Shown in pieces: positions 1-7,777 of a stretch of 64,000 bases of DNA. This stretch comes from Apopatosoma sp963618495. GTDB taxonomy: Bacteria; Bacillota; Clostridia; Oscillospirales; CAG-272. The translations under genes and the position numbers were made by a program. The stretch spans positions 14,115 to 78,114 of the forward strand of contig CAVESF010000006.1 of NCBI GenBank assembly GCA_963618495.1, in the 5' to 3' direction. The notes beneath the pieces are model-generated. The model was given only the letters and a program-made list of their open reading frames with translations, had not been told where the DNA came from and did no database searches. The first letter of the stretch is position 1; each line of letters starts with the position of its first letter.

Positions 1-1165
1 TGAGCGCGGGATGATTATAATCGCGCTCCATCGCCTCCGTCCATTCGGGAAGAAAATGGCCGAGCATTCCCTCGGATGTATGGTCAAATCCCCAGTTTGC
101 ATATTCGCCCCAGACGAGGAAGCCCGCCTTATCCGCCTCATAGAGGAAGCGGCGTTCGAAAACGCGCTGATGAAGCCTTGCACCGTTGAAGCCGAGGCGG
201 CGCGCACGCTCTATATCGCGCAGAAAATCGCCGTCGTCCGCGGCGGTGTAGATTCCCGCACCATAATAACCTTGGTCAAGCACGAGCCGCTGATAAACCC
301 GCTTGCCGTTTATGCGCAGGCAAGCTCCGTCCATCTCGATTTTTCTCATGCCGAAATAACTTTTCACCCGGTCGCATCCGCTCTCGGAAAAAACAGTCAC
401 GACAAGGTCATAAAGCGTAGGCTTCTCAGGACTCCAGAGCGAAAGCTCGGAGAGTCCTATGCTTGCCACTATATTGTCGCCGATGGTGCTCGCCTCTGCC
501 GCGCCGACGCTTCTGCCGCCGAGAAAAGCCTCGAAATGCACCCGCTTCTCTCCTTTTCCCGAGAGAAACGCATGGATATTCAGTCTCACGCCGTCGATAT
601 CGGGCGTAAGCCGCATGCCGCGAAGATGCGCCTCGGGAACCTCCTCGAGCCATACGGGAGCATAGATTCCCGTGCATCGCGTATACATGCATCCGTAGGA
701 GGCGTATTTCCCGCTTTGCTTGCCGCTCGGCTGCGTCCCATCGCGGGAGTCTCCCTCGCAGATGACGGTGATATCGTTTTCTCCCTCTGCCGCGGCATCG
801 GTTATATCAAAGGAAAACGGCGTATATCCGCCGGTATGTATGCCGACGCTCTTGCCGTTTACGAAAACCTCTGTCTTATAATACGCCGCCTCGAAATTAA
901 GCAGTACTCTCCTGCCGCTCTCCGGCGAAAGCGGCAATTTTTTCTTATAGACGCAGGCATTCATGAAATCACGGCAGCCTATTCCCGAAAGCTCGCTCTC
1001 GGGACAAAAAGGCACATTTATTTTCTTTTCAAGATGCGCCGCCTCGGGCATACCTCGCTCGCGTGCGCTCTTTCCGAAATCAAAATCAAATTCCCACTCG
1101 CCGCAGAGATTCTGCCAGCTTTCGCGGACAAGCTCGGGGCGCGGATAGAGTTTTCTTTCTCCCAT
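1..1165 (-). CDS. Glycoside hydrolase family 2 protein, N-terminal part (runs off the window)
   Basis: This frame has no stop before the left edge, so only about 388 N-terminal residues are seen. It fits the beta-galactosidase/beta-glucuronidase family 2, whose members hydrolyse terminal beta-linked sugars. The first ~170 residues form the jelly-roll sugar-binding domain, with the family signature around AYYKTEVFVNGKSVG and HTGGYTPFSFDIT. An immunoglobulin-like sandwich follows, and the barrel opens near KRVYQRLVLDQGYY and ARLHQRVFERRFLYEA. The catalytic acid/base and nucleophile lie beyond the window, so the substrate cannot be judged. There is no signal peptide, so it is probably cytoplasmic. 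The start at 1165 has GGAGG eight bases upstream. It lies 24 bases after the SDR gene on the same strand. Confidence 0.85.
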   Translation of the reverse strand, partial: MGERKLYPRPELVRESWQNLCGEWEFDFDFGKSARERGMPEAAHLEKKINVPFCPESELSGIGCRDFMNACVYKKKLPLSPESGRRVLLNFEAAYYKTEVFVNGKSVGIHTGGYTPFSFDITDAAAEGENDITVICEGDSRDGTQPSGKQSGKYASYGCMYTRCTGIYAPVWLEEVPEAHLRGMRLTPDIDGVRLNIHAFLSGKGEKRVHFEAFLGGRSVGAAEASTIGDNIVASIGLSELSLWSPEKPTLYDLVVTVFSESGCDRVKSYFGMRKIEMDGACLRINGKRVYQRLVLDQGYYGAGIYTAADDGDFLRDIERARRLGFNGARLHQRVFERRFLYEADKAGFLVWGEYANWGFDHTSEGMLGHFLPEWTEAMERDYNHPAL

Positions 1166-1189
1166 GTCTTTTACCTCCGTATCCTGATT

Positions 1190-1972
1190 TTATGTTTTGC
1201 TCATCTTCATGACGAAGCTGTGCGGCAGTATCTTCGCAAGGAAGCGATAAAACTTGAAAAATGCTCTCGGCGTATAGACATTTCTTCCCGCGCTCGCCGC
1301 CCTCAGCGCACCTGCAACCACCTTGTCGGGGTCGCAATACGGCAGTGTCTCGAAAGTTTTCGATTTGCCGCCGCTTATGCCTGCCACATCGAGAAATTCC
1401 GTCGCCATCGGTCCCGGGCAGACGGCGCAGACATTGATTCCCGTGCCGCGAAGCTCAAAGCGAAGCGACTTTGTGAAGCTGAGCACATAAGCCTTCGTCG
1501 AGCAGTAGACCGTCATTCTCGGGTTCGGCGCAAAAGAAGCTATCGAGCAGGTATTGAGTATAAATGAACTGACCTTCTCCCCGCCTGCGCGCTTCTTCAT
1601 ATATGGCAGGCAGAGCGTGGTAACGGCGGTGAGCGCACGGCAGTTGAGATCCACCATGCCAGCCTGCCCGGGATAAGTCATATCAATCATATTGCCGAGC
1701 TTGCCGAAGCCCGCGTTATTGAGAAGCGCAAAAATCTCGGGCTTCTTCTCCGCGAGCATGGAGGAAAGCGTCTCATAGCTTGAATAATCCGTCAAATCCA
1801 GCGCGATGGGAACTATCTTCGCACCACCCATGCATTTTGCCGCGAGCGCCTCGAGGCGCTCTTTTCTGCGGGCTATAATCCATATTTCATCGAGGGAAAA
1901 ACGCTTTTCCGTCTCATAGAGGAGCTTCTCTCCGAGTCCCGAAGAGGCGCCTGTGATTATCGCTATCTTCAT
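1190..1972 (-). CDS. Short-chain dehydrogenase/reductase
   Basis: A classical SDR of 260 residues that should use NAD(P)H to oxidise or reduce a carbonyl or alcohol; the substrate is not predictable. The Rossmann glycine motif TGASSGLG is at residues 7-14, LLNNAGFG near residue 85, and the catalytic Ser-Tyr-Lys set appears as NTCSIAS followed by YCSTKAY. The C-terminal ~25 residues are hydrophobic and basic (FFKFYRFLAKILP), which could attach it to the membrane, as in the YqjQ/DltE-like SDR group. The ribosome binding site GAGG overlaps the stop of the PAP2 gene only 4 bases upstream, so the two are translationally linked. Confidence 0.85.
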   Translation of the reverse strand: MKIAIITGASSGLGEKLLYETEKRFSLDEIWIIARRKERLEALAAKCMGGAKIVPIALDLTDYSSYETLSSMLAEKKPEIFALLNNAGFGKLGNMIDMTYPGQAGMVDLNCRALTAVTTLCLPYMKKRAGGEKVSSFILNTCSIASFAPNPRMTVYCSTKAYVLSFTKSLRFELRGTGINVCAVCPGPMATEFLDVAGISGGKSKTFETLPYCDPDKVVAGALRAASAGRNVYTPRAFFKFYRFLAKILPHSFVMKMSKT

Positions 1973-1976
1973 ATAC

Positions 1977-2657
1977 CTACCTCGCTTTTATTATTTCCAC
2001 CGTGAGTTTCTTTTCCCTGTGCTTCTTCTGTGCGCGCTTTATCACGACATAGACAAGCACATAGAGTACGGCGGCAACGCCAAGCCCTGCATAGACATCG
2101 AGCATGGAATGCTGCTTTATGAAAACGGTGGACGCCGTTATGAGCAATGCCAGCACAAGTCCCGATATGTTGAGCCATATTTTCTTTCCGAACCTGCTGT
2201 CGCAAAGACCGAAATAGGCGGCGAAAGCACCTACCACATGAAGGCTCGGGAGAACATTCGTATTTGTATCAATCTTGTACATGGCACCGACCATGCGCGT
2301 GAAAATATTGTCATGTGCAAAGCTCTCGGGACGCAGATTCTGCCCGTTCGGGAAGAGTGCCATGAATATGACGCCTGCCGTAAAGCCTATGGCGATAAAC
2401 CACATATATCTGCGGAATTTATCCCCATCCTCAAAGATGAGCCATATGCCGACAGCACCCATGAAAGGATACCAGAGATAATAAAAAATTACAAAATATT
2501 CGCAAAAAGGTATCACATCGTCAAGCGGGGTATACGATACCCAGTAGTCGGCATTCCAGCCTATGTAATGTTCGAGCAGGAAAAACGCGATAAGGTATAT
2601 CGGCAGATAGAGCGCCCAGAGCGCGTGCCTGTATTTTTTGAATATTTCTTTCTTCAT
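1977..2657 (-). CDS. PAP2-superfamily membrane phosphatase
   Basis: A 226-residue membrane protein with about six hydrophobic segments. The PAP2 (type 2 phosphatidic acid phosphatase) signature is visible as LPSLHVVGAFAAYFG and, further on, STVFIKQHSMLDVYAG, which supply the two histidines and the aspartate of the active site. The first phosphate-binding motif is not clear, as in the inositol phosphorylceramide synthase-like subgroup. It probably dephosphorylates a lipid phosphate or undecaprenyl pyrophosphate at the membrane. The frame is open upstream to 2699, but the ATG at 2657 is preferred because GGAGG lies five bases before it and this removes an overlap with the upstream gene. Confidence 0.8.
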   Translation of the reverse strand: MKKEIFKKYRHALWALYLPIYLIAFFLLEHYIGWNADYWVSYTPLDDVIPFCEYFVIFYYLWYPFMGAVGIWLIFEDGDKFRRYMWFIAIGFTAGVIFMALFPNGQNLRPESFAHDNIFTRMVGAMYKIDTNTNVLPSLHVVGAFAAYFGLCDSRFGKKIWLNISGLVLALLITASTVFIKQHSMLDVYAGLGVAAVLYVLVYVVIKRAQKKHREKKLTVEIIKAR

Positions 2658-2670
2658 TTTGTCCTCCGTT

Positions 2671-3246
2671 TTATCTTGTGACATTTGAGAGGACGACATT
2701 TTTGGAGCTGTAATATTTCATTGCGTTCAGGAGAACACCCGATACATTGAAATATACCTTTGTGTCTCCGTATGCGGCAAAATAGAGATTTTCGGAATAC
2801 TTGCAGGAGGAATAGTCAAGCACCTGCGCGAAATTTCCGTTTTCCTTTTCGCCGTATTCTCCGCCTGCGGGAGCAATTATCTCGGCATCGGCTATGCGGC
2901 GGCGGAAAACTTCCTTTGCCTTGCCGTAGCCGTTTACGCGGTAAATATAGAGCTCACCCTTGCAGGTAACATATGTATATTCGATATTCGTATATTTCCA
3001 TGTGAAAAAGCAGAGTATCCACAGGAAAAGGGGAAGCGCCGCGATGACGGGCGGCATCTTCACCAGAACGAGGAATACGGTGCAGAAAGCCGCCGCAAAA
3101 GCGATATAAAGGAGCACAAGAAGCAGTTTCTTTCTCTTGAGAGATTTGTCATGCAGGCGTTTCACGGTATATTCCGAGTAGCCTGTGCCCTCATTTTCGG
3201 CATTGAACGGTATGCTTCTCTTCTGAATCTTGTCTTTCTTTGCCAT
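2671..3246 (-). CDS. Small membrane protein of unknown function
   Basis: A 191-residue protein with a basic, charged N-terminus (MAKKDKIQKRSIPF), two adjacent transmembrane helices at about residues 38-60 and 64-84, and a soluble C-terminal half rich in beta structure (TYVTCKGELYIYRVNGYG). It resembles small Clostridia proteins that carry only DUF names, possibly DUF6106; I cannot confirm this. AAGGAAAG lies upstream of the ATG at 3246. It sits 13 bases before the PAP2 gene and is probably co-transcribed with it. No catalytic motif is evident. Confidence 0.75.
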   Translation of the reverse strand: MAKKDKIQKRSIPFNAENEGTGYSEYTVKRLHDKSLKRKKLLLVLLYIAFAAAFCTVFLVLVKMPPVIAALPLFLWILCFFTWKYTNIEYTYVTCKGELYIYRVNGYGKAKEVFRRRIADAEIIAPAGGEYGEKENGNFAQVLDYSSCKYSENLYFAAYGDTKVYFNVSGVLLNAMKYYSSKNVVLSNVTR

Positions 3247-3262
3247 CTTCGTCTTTCCTTTC

Positions 3263-3619
3263 TCAGTCTATATTTGAGGTGGCGATGATATCAGTCTCTC
3301 CGAGGATATCTTTTATCACAACGTCGCCTATCTTCACAGGTGCGCTTATCGTCGCCGCGCGGATGATATCCATCGCTTCAAACATTTTTGATTTTGTTAT
3401 CGGGGCGGCGCTCTTGACGGAAACGAAAGCGTCCTCTCTGTTATCCACCTTGACTATGGAAGTGACAACTCTCTTCGGATCCGTCATTTCGGTTATGCCG
3501 TAGGTCTCGCCGCGCTTGCAGGTATTTCCAGTGACGGTTATCGTGCCGTCGTCCGCCTGCGTGACGGTAAGCGAACAGCCCATCGGGCAGTTTATGCAAA
3601 TCATTTCTCTTGTTTTCAT
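3263..3619 (-). CDS. DUF1667 protein, partner of a GlpA-like oxidoreductase
   Basis: A 118-residue protein beginning with a cysteine-rich motif, ICINCPMGCSL, plus another cysteine at NTCKRGE. This is the DUF1667 pattern. Four cysteines in this arrangement could bind an iron-sulfur cluster or zinc. In many Clostridia DUF1667 proteins lie beside GlpA- and GlpB-like flavoproteins, as here, so a role as the electron-transfer subunit of that complex is inferred, not proven. A GTG nine bases upstream is also in frame, but its spacing to the GAGG site is too short, so ATG 3619 is preferred. Confidence 0.8.
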   Translation of the reverse strand: MKTREMICINCPMGCSLTVTQADDGTITVTGNTCKRGETYGITEMTDPKRVVTSIVKVDNREDAFVSVKSAAPITKSKMFEAMDIIRAATISAPVKIGDVVIKDILGETDIIATSNID

Positions 3620-3633
3620 TTTTATCACCCGCC

Positions 3634-4896
3634 TCAGTCCTCAAGTCCTATCGTTATGGTATCTGCGGACTTGTCTATCATTTCTCTCTTCAGAATAACA
3701 AATTCCATCTCGCCCGGGGCAAATTTGCGTCCCTTGCGCGTATAGAGCGGCTCGCCCTCGCCGGAGCGGACTACTATGCTCTTGTTTTTGAAAATGTCGG
3801 AAACGCGGAAGTATACTTTCACATTGTCCGTATCGGCATATACATCTATCGCCTGCGGAACCGTATAGCGAACGCCAGGTGCCGTCTTGACGGCTATTCT
3901 GCGCTCGGGTGCGGCGTCGTATTTGCCCATGGCAAATTCAGCCGCGGCATTTCCCGCTATCTCGGCTTCCTCGGAAACATAGTCTACAAGGTCGTGAACA
4001 TGGAGCACATTTCCGCAAGAGAAAATGCCTCTCTCTGCCGTCTCTCTGTTCTGATTTACGGTAGCGCCGCCCGTTATCGGGTCGTCGGCAATGCCTGCGT
4101 CGGTCGCAAGTCTGTTTTCGGGGATAAGTCCGCAGGAGAGCAGGAGCGTATCGCACTCAACATATTCGCGCGTGGAATCTATGGGTCTGCGGTTTTCGTC
4201 TACCTGCGCTATCGTCACGCCCTCGATTCTGTCGCTACCGTGAATCTCGGCAACAGTGTGGCTCAGGCGGAGCGGAATATTGAAATCGTTGAGGCACTGA
4301 ACAATATTTCTGTTCAGACCGCCGGAATAAGGCATCAGCTCGCATACCATCTTTACATTCGCGCCCTCGAGCGTCATGCGGCGCGCCATGATAAGACCGA
4401 TATCGCCGCTACCGAGGATAACGACATTCCTGCCCGGCATTTTGCCCTTAAAGCGGATGAATTTCTGCGCCGTGCCCGCCGTATAGATGCCTGCAGGGCG
4501 TGTGCCGGGGATGCTGAGCGCACCGCGGCTTCTCTCGCGGCAACCCATTGCCATGATGACAGTCTTTGTCTCAAGGATGCTCATGCCTGTCTGCGAGCTC
4601 ATCACGGTCACTGCGTGACCGCCCTCGCAGCGGTCGATGGCAAGCACGGAAGCGTTTGTGATATAGGGGATTTCGCGTTCCTTCACCATATCGATGTAGA
4701 GCTGTGCATACTCAGGTCCCGTCAGCTCGCGTCCGAACTTGTGCAGACCGAAGCCGTTATGTATGCACTGGCGGAGGATGCCGCCGAGTTGTGGTTCTCT
4801 TTCCACTATGAGCATATTGCGTATGCCCTTTTCATATGCGGCAACAGCCGCGCTCATTCCCGCGGGACCGCCGCCGATTATAACAATATCATACAT
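3634..4896 (-). CDS. NAD(P)/FAD-dependent oxidoreductase (GlpB/HcnB-like)
   Basis: A 420-residue pyridine nucleotide-disulfide oxidoreductase-type flavoprotein. The FAD-binding GxGxxG motif is VIIGGGPAGMSAA at residues 5-17, followed by the family stretch GGILRQCIHNGFG. A second dinucleotide-binding motif, VVILGSGDIGLIMARR, lies near residue 160, and the C-terminal FAD motif GIFSCGNVLHVHDLVDYV near 295. It lacks the active-site CxxxxC disulfide of dihydrolipoamide dehydrogenase. It lies between the GlpA-like gene (6 bases upstream) and the DUF1667 gene (14 bases downstream) and probably passes electrons from the GlpA-like subunit to NAD or a ferredoxin; that partner is inferred. Confidence 0.85.
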   Translation of the reverse strand: MYDIVIIGGGPAGMSAAVAAYEKGIRNMLIVEREPQLGGILRQCIHNGFGLHKFGRELTGPEYAQLYIDMVKEREIPYITNASVLAIDRCEGGHAVTVMSSQTGMSILETKTVIMAMGCRERSRGALSIPGTRPAGIYTAGTAQKFIRFKGKMPGRNVVILGSGDIGLIMARRMTLEGANVKMVCELMPYSGGLNRNIVQCLNDFNIPLRLSHTVAEIHGSDRIEGVTIAQVDENRRPIDSTREYVECDTLLLSCGLIPENRLATDAGIADDPITGGATVNQNRETAERGIFSCGNVLHVHDLVDYVSEEAEIAGNAAAEFAMGKYDAAPERRIAVKTAPGVRYTVPQAIDVYADTDNVKVYFRVSDIFKNKSIVVRSGEGEPLYTRKGRKFAPGEMEFVILKREMIDKSADTITIGLED

Positions 4897-4902
4897 TTCC
4901 CT

Positions 4903-6333
4903 TTACCTTGCCTTTCCGAGAAGCATATATGACTTCCCGCCGAATTTCGTTACCTGCTCCTCGGGTATACCAAGCTCGCGGGCAAGTATCTCTGTTATCA
5001 CGGGTGCGCAGAAGCCTCCCTGGCATCCGCCCATTCCCGCTCTCGTGCGGCGCTTGACCGCGTCTACGCTTCTCGCCTGCGGATTTTTGTGTATCGCATC
5101 GAGAATCTCGCCCTCGGTTATCTTCTCGCAGAAGCATACGACATGACCGAATTTCGGGTCATGCTTTATAACCTCGTTCTTTTCCTCTGTACTCATATGC
5201 GAAAAGCGGCGTGAGGAAACGCGCTCCGGCTTGAAATCGCCCTTCTTTTCCATCGCCAGTCCCGCATTTTTCAGCATATCGCATACATAGAGCGCGATAG
5301 CGGGCGCGGAAGTAAGACCTGGGGATTCGATGCCGACAGTATTTATCGCGTGATTGCCGGAAGCGGAATATTCTATGATGAAATCCTCACTCTCCGAGCA
5401 GGAAGCGCGAAGTCCCGAGAAAGATGTTATCACCTTTCTGAAATTGAGCTTCGGAACGCTCTTGCATGCGGTATTTCTTACCATGGCAAGACCTGCGGCG
5501 CTTGTCGCGCGGTCGGTCTTTTCCGTCTTTTCCGAGGTAGGACCTATCATCAGGTTACCGTCCACGGTCGGCGTCACGAGGATACCCTTGCCGAGCTTTG
5601 TTGGAACCTGGAATATCGTGTGCGAAACCGTTTTGCCCTCTGTCTTGTCAAAGAGCAGATATTCGCCCTTCTTTGCAACAACGTTATATTTGTCGCCGAG
5701 CATGGCGGCCACAGCGTCGCTGTAGAGTCCCGCCGCATTGACTATGTAGTGCGCTTCCACATACTCGTCGCCGCTCGATACCTTATAGCCCTCGCCGCTC
5801 TTCTTTATCGCGGTGACGGGAAAATCGCAGCGGAGCGTCGCGCCGTTGTCCATAGCGTTGCCTATGGCGGCAATGGTCAGCTCGTAGGGGCAGACTATAC
5901 CAGAGCTTGTGCAGTGCAGAGCGCATACCACGCTCTCGGAAAGATTCTTTTCAAGCTTTCTTGCCTCATCGCCCGAGATGACGGAAAGTCCCTCTATCCC
6001 GTTTGCGATGCCTCTTTCGTAAAGCTCCTGCACATGAGGAGCTTCCTCCTCCGAGAAAGCGAGCACGAGCGAGCCGTTATTCTTATACGGAACATCAAGC
6101 TCGCGGCAAAGCTCGCGGAACATGCCGACGCCCTCGGCATTCAGCTTCGCCTTCAGCGTCCCAGGGACGGGGTCGAAACCGCCGTGAACTATCGCGCTGT
6201 TCGCTCTTGTGGCGCCCATCGCGACATCGTCCTCCTTTTCGAGGATGCATATGTTCAGCCTGTATTTCGCAAGCTCGCGGGCGATAAGACCGCCGACAAC
6301 GCCGCCTCCTATAATCGCAACATCATAAATCAT
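4903..6333 (-). CDS. GlpA-like FAD-dependent glycerol-3-phosphate dehydrogenase family protein
   Basis: A 476-residue flavoprotein with an N-terminal DAO domain (VAIIGGGVVGGLIARELA, residues 5-22) and a C-terminal BFD-like [2Fe-2S] domain, whose cysteines appear as VVCFCEK and GGCQGGFC. This architecture matches anaerobic glycerol-3-phosphate dehydrogenase subunit A and related 2-hydroxyacid oxidases. The expected reaction is glycerol-3-phosphate to dihydroxyacetone phosphate. A start at 6375 is possible, but ATG 6333 has a proper AAGGTGGAG site and overlaps the TGA of the upstream HAD gene as ATGA (6330-6333), a sign of coupled translation. Confidence 0.85.
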   Translation of the reverse strand: MIYDVAIIGGGVVGGLIARELAKYRLNICILEKEDDVAMGATRANSAIVHGGFDPVPGTLKAKLNAEGVGMFRELCRELDVPYKNNGSLVLAFSEEEAPHVQELYERGIANGIEGLSVISGDEARKLEKNLSESVVCALHCTSSGIVCPYELTIAAIGNAMDNGATLRCDFPVTAIKKSGEGYKVSSGDEYVEAHYIVNAAGLYSDAVAAMLGDKYNVVAKKGEYLLFDKTEGKTVSHTIFQVPTKLGKGILVTPTVDGNLMIGPTSEKTEKTDRATSAAGLAMVRNTACKSVPKLNFRKVITSFSGLRASCSESEDFIIEYSASGNHAINTVGIESPGLTSAPAIALYVCDMLKNAGLAMEKKGDFKPERVSSRRFSHMSTEEKNEVIKHDPKFGHVVCFCEKITEGEILDAIHKNPQARSVDAVKRRTRAGMGGCQGGFCAPVITEILARELGIPEEQVTKFGGKSYMLLGKAR

Positions 6334-7154
6334 TTTGCTTCTCCACCTTTCAGTATATCCAGTATCACGCCGCAATCTTCAAAAATCGCGTCGGATTTGA
6401 TTTCATGAGCCTTTGCCTGCTCGAGCGTCGTTTCGCCGCTGAGCACGAGCAAGGTTTTTGTTCCGGCATTGACGCCGCTCGCGATATCAGTATATATACG
6501 GTCGCCCACAACAAGCGTGTTCTCCGCGCATACGCGGCTGTCCAGCTTATTTATCCGCTCTATCGCGAAAAGCGGCATTTCGGGTCTCGGCTTGCCTATG
6601 TAATATGGCTTTTTGCCCGTAGCATTCGTTATCATCGCGCATACGGAGCCGCAATCAGGCACATATCCGTACTCTGTCGGGCAGACGAGGTCGGGATTTG
6701 CCGCGATGAAAGGAATATCGCGCGTCAGCAGCTTGGACATCGCCTCCAGCTTGGCAAAGGTCAGCTCCGTATCAAATCCCGTGACGACGGCTTCTATATC
6801 CTCGCTGTAGCTGTCATGGATGTTTTTCACACCGTTTTCGGCAAGCTCGGAAAGGAACGAGCGCGTTCCCGAAACGAAAAGCTTCTTTCCCGCGAGGTTC
6901 TTTTTGAGATAATCGGCAGTCGCCTGCGAAGATGTGATGAAATCGTTCTCCGTCGCCTCTATGCCAAGTCTCGCCAGCTTTTTCACATAGTCGGATACGC
7001 TTTTCGACGAATTATTCGTCATGAATAGGTAGTGGTTTCCCTTTTCGCGTATTGTTTTCAGCAGTTCCTTTGTAAAAGGGAAAAGATTATCTCCGAGATA
7101 GATAGTCCCGTCCATATCAAAAAGGTAAAGCCGTATCTTTTTTACATCAAGCAT
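6330..7154 (-). CDS. HAD-IIA family phosphatase (NagD-like)
   Basis: A 274-residue HAD-superfamily hydrolase. Motif I is LYLFDMDGTIYLGD near residue 10, with both catalytic aspartates; motif II is FMTNNSSKSVSDY; motif III/IV is VVGDRIYTDIASG near residue 230. The IIA cap lies in the middle, as in NagD, AraL and glycerol-1-phosphate or 2-phosphoglycolate phosphatases. The frame extends to 7220, but ATG 7154 has GGAGAAAG upstream and sits downstream of a good promoter at 7209-7237. First gene of a four-gene unit with the GlpA-like proteins, so it may act on glycerol phosphate or a side product; this is inference. Confidence 0.85.
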   Translation of the reverse strand: MLDVKKIRLYLFDMDGTIYLGDNLFPFTKELLKTIREKGNHYLFMTNNSSKSVSDYVKKLARLGIEATENDFITSSQATADYLKKNLAGKKLFVSGTRSFLSELAENGVKNIHDSYSEDIEAVVTGFDTELTFAKLEAMSKLLTRDIPFIAANPDLVCPTEYGYVPDCGSVCAMITNATGKKPYYIGKPRPEMPLFAIERINKLDSRVCAENTLVVGDRIYTDIASGVNAGTKTLLVLSGETTLEQAKAHEIKSDAIFEDCGVILDILKGGEAK

Positions 7155-7208
7155 TCTTTTTTCTTTCTCCTTGCCTTCTCGGCATATAAAATCCATTTTA
7201 ACTTTTTC

Positions 7209-7237
7209 AGTATAGCACAAAACTATCGATTTTACAA
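7209..7237 (-). promoter_or_regulatory. Housekeeping promoter of the HAD/GlpA-like operon
   Basis: On the minus strand TTGTAA, a 17-base spacer and TATACT, with an extended TGC before the -10. The predicted start lies about 50 bases before ATG 7154. Confidence 0.65.
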
Positions 7238-7265
7238 GAGATAATATAATTAAAATATAATCTTT

Positions 7266-7721
7266 TTATATAGAGTATTCAGTGAATTTGCCGAATACCG
7301 CAAGAACCTCGCGCTCTACCGCCTCTGCCGCTTCCCTGCTCCCCTTGATAAAAATCACGCTGTCGCCGCAGGCAAAAAATGCGGCAATCTCCGCAGGGTC
7401 GCACGGCGGGCGTTCATATGCGGAGCGCAGAAACGCCGCCGTTTCACCGGCATCACCGGAAGCGCGGATATACCATATCTCCGTCCCCTCTGCCGAGAAA
7501 TCGGGACGATAGACCGTCGCTTCGGCGATATATTTCGCATAATCGTCGGCGCCTATTGACAGCATATAGCTGTCCTCTGCACACACCTCCTCCGAGAAAT
7601 ACGGCTCGCCGCGAAATGCCGTCCGCGCCAGCCGTTCTCCCTCGCTTGCACCCTCGGCGAAAACGACGGCGCAGAGCGTCGCCGCCACCGCCGCAAAAAT
7701 AAGAAATCTGCATTTTTTCAT
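7266..7721 (-). CDS. Small exported protein, DUF4358-like
   Basis: A 151-residue protein with a clear signal peptide (MKKCRFLIFAAVAATLCAVVFAEG, cut here into its basic start, hydrophobic core and AXA-like end near residue 22). No lipobox cysteine is seen at the cleavage site. The mature part alternates short beta strands and helices and ends with a run like AEIAAFFACGDSVIFIKG, resembling small exported Clostridia proteins annotated as DUF4358. Function unknown. GGGAGG lies seven bases before the ATG. It follows polA by 56 bases and may be read through from it. Confidence 0.65.
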   Translation of the reverse strand: MKKCRFLIFAAVAATLCAVVFAEGASEGERLARTAFRGEPYFSEEVCAEDSYMLSIGADDYAKYIAEATVYRPDFSAEGTEIWYIRASGDAGETAAFLRSAYERPPCDPAEIAAFFACGDSVIFIKGSREAAEAVEREVLAVFGKFTEYSI

Positions 7722-7777
7722 AAAAAATCCTCCCGAAAAAGATAACTTTATCTTCTGCCGCAGAGGACTTTTCTATA

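Noticed and set aside
11..1567. A 518-codon open frame on the plus strand opposite the GH2 and SDR genes
   Set aside because: It is antisense to two genes with clear motifs, its translation is Arg/Ala-rich and low in known motifs, and it has no ribosome binding site. It arises from codon bias.
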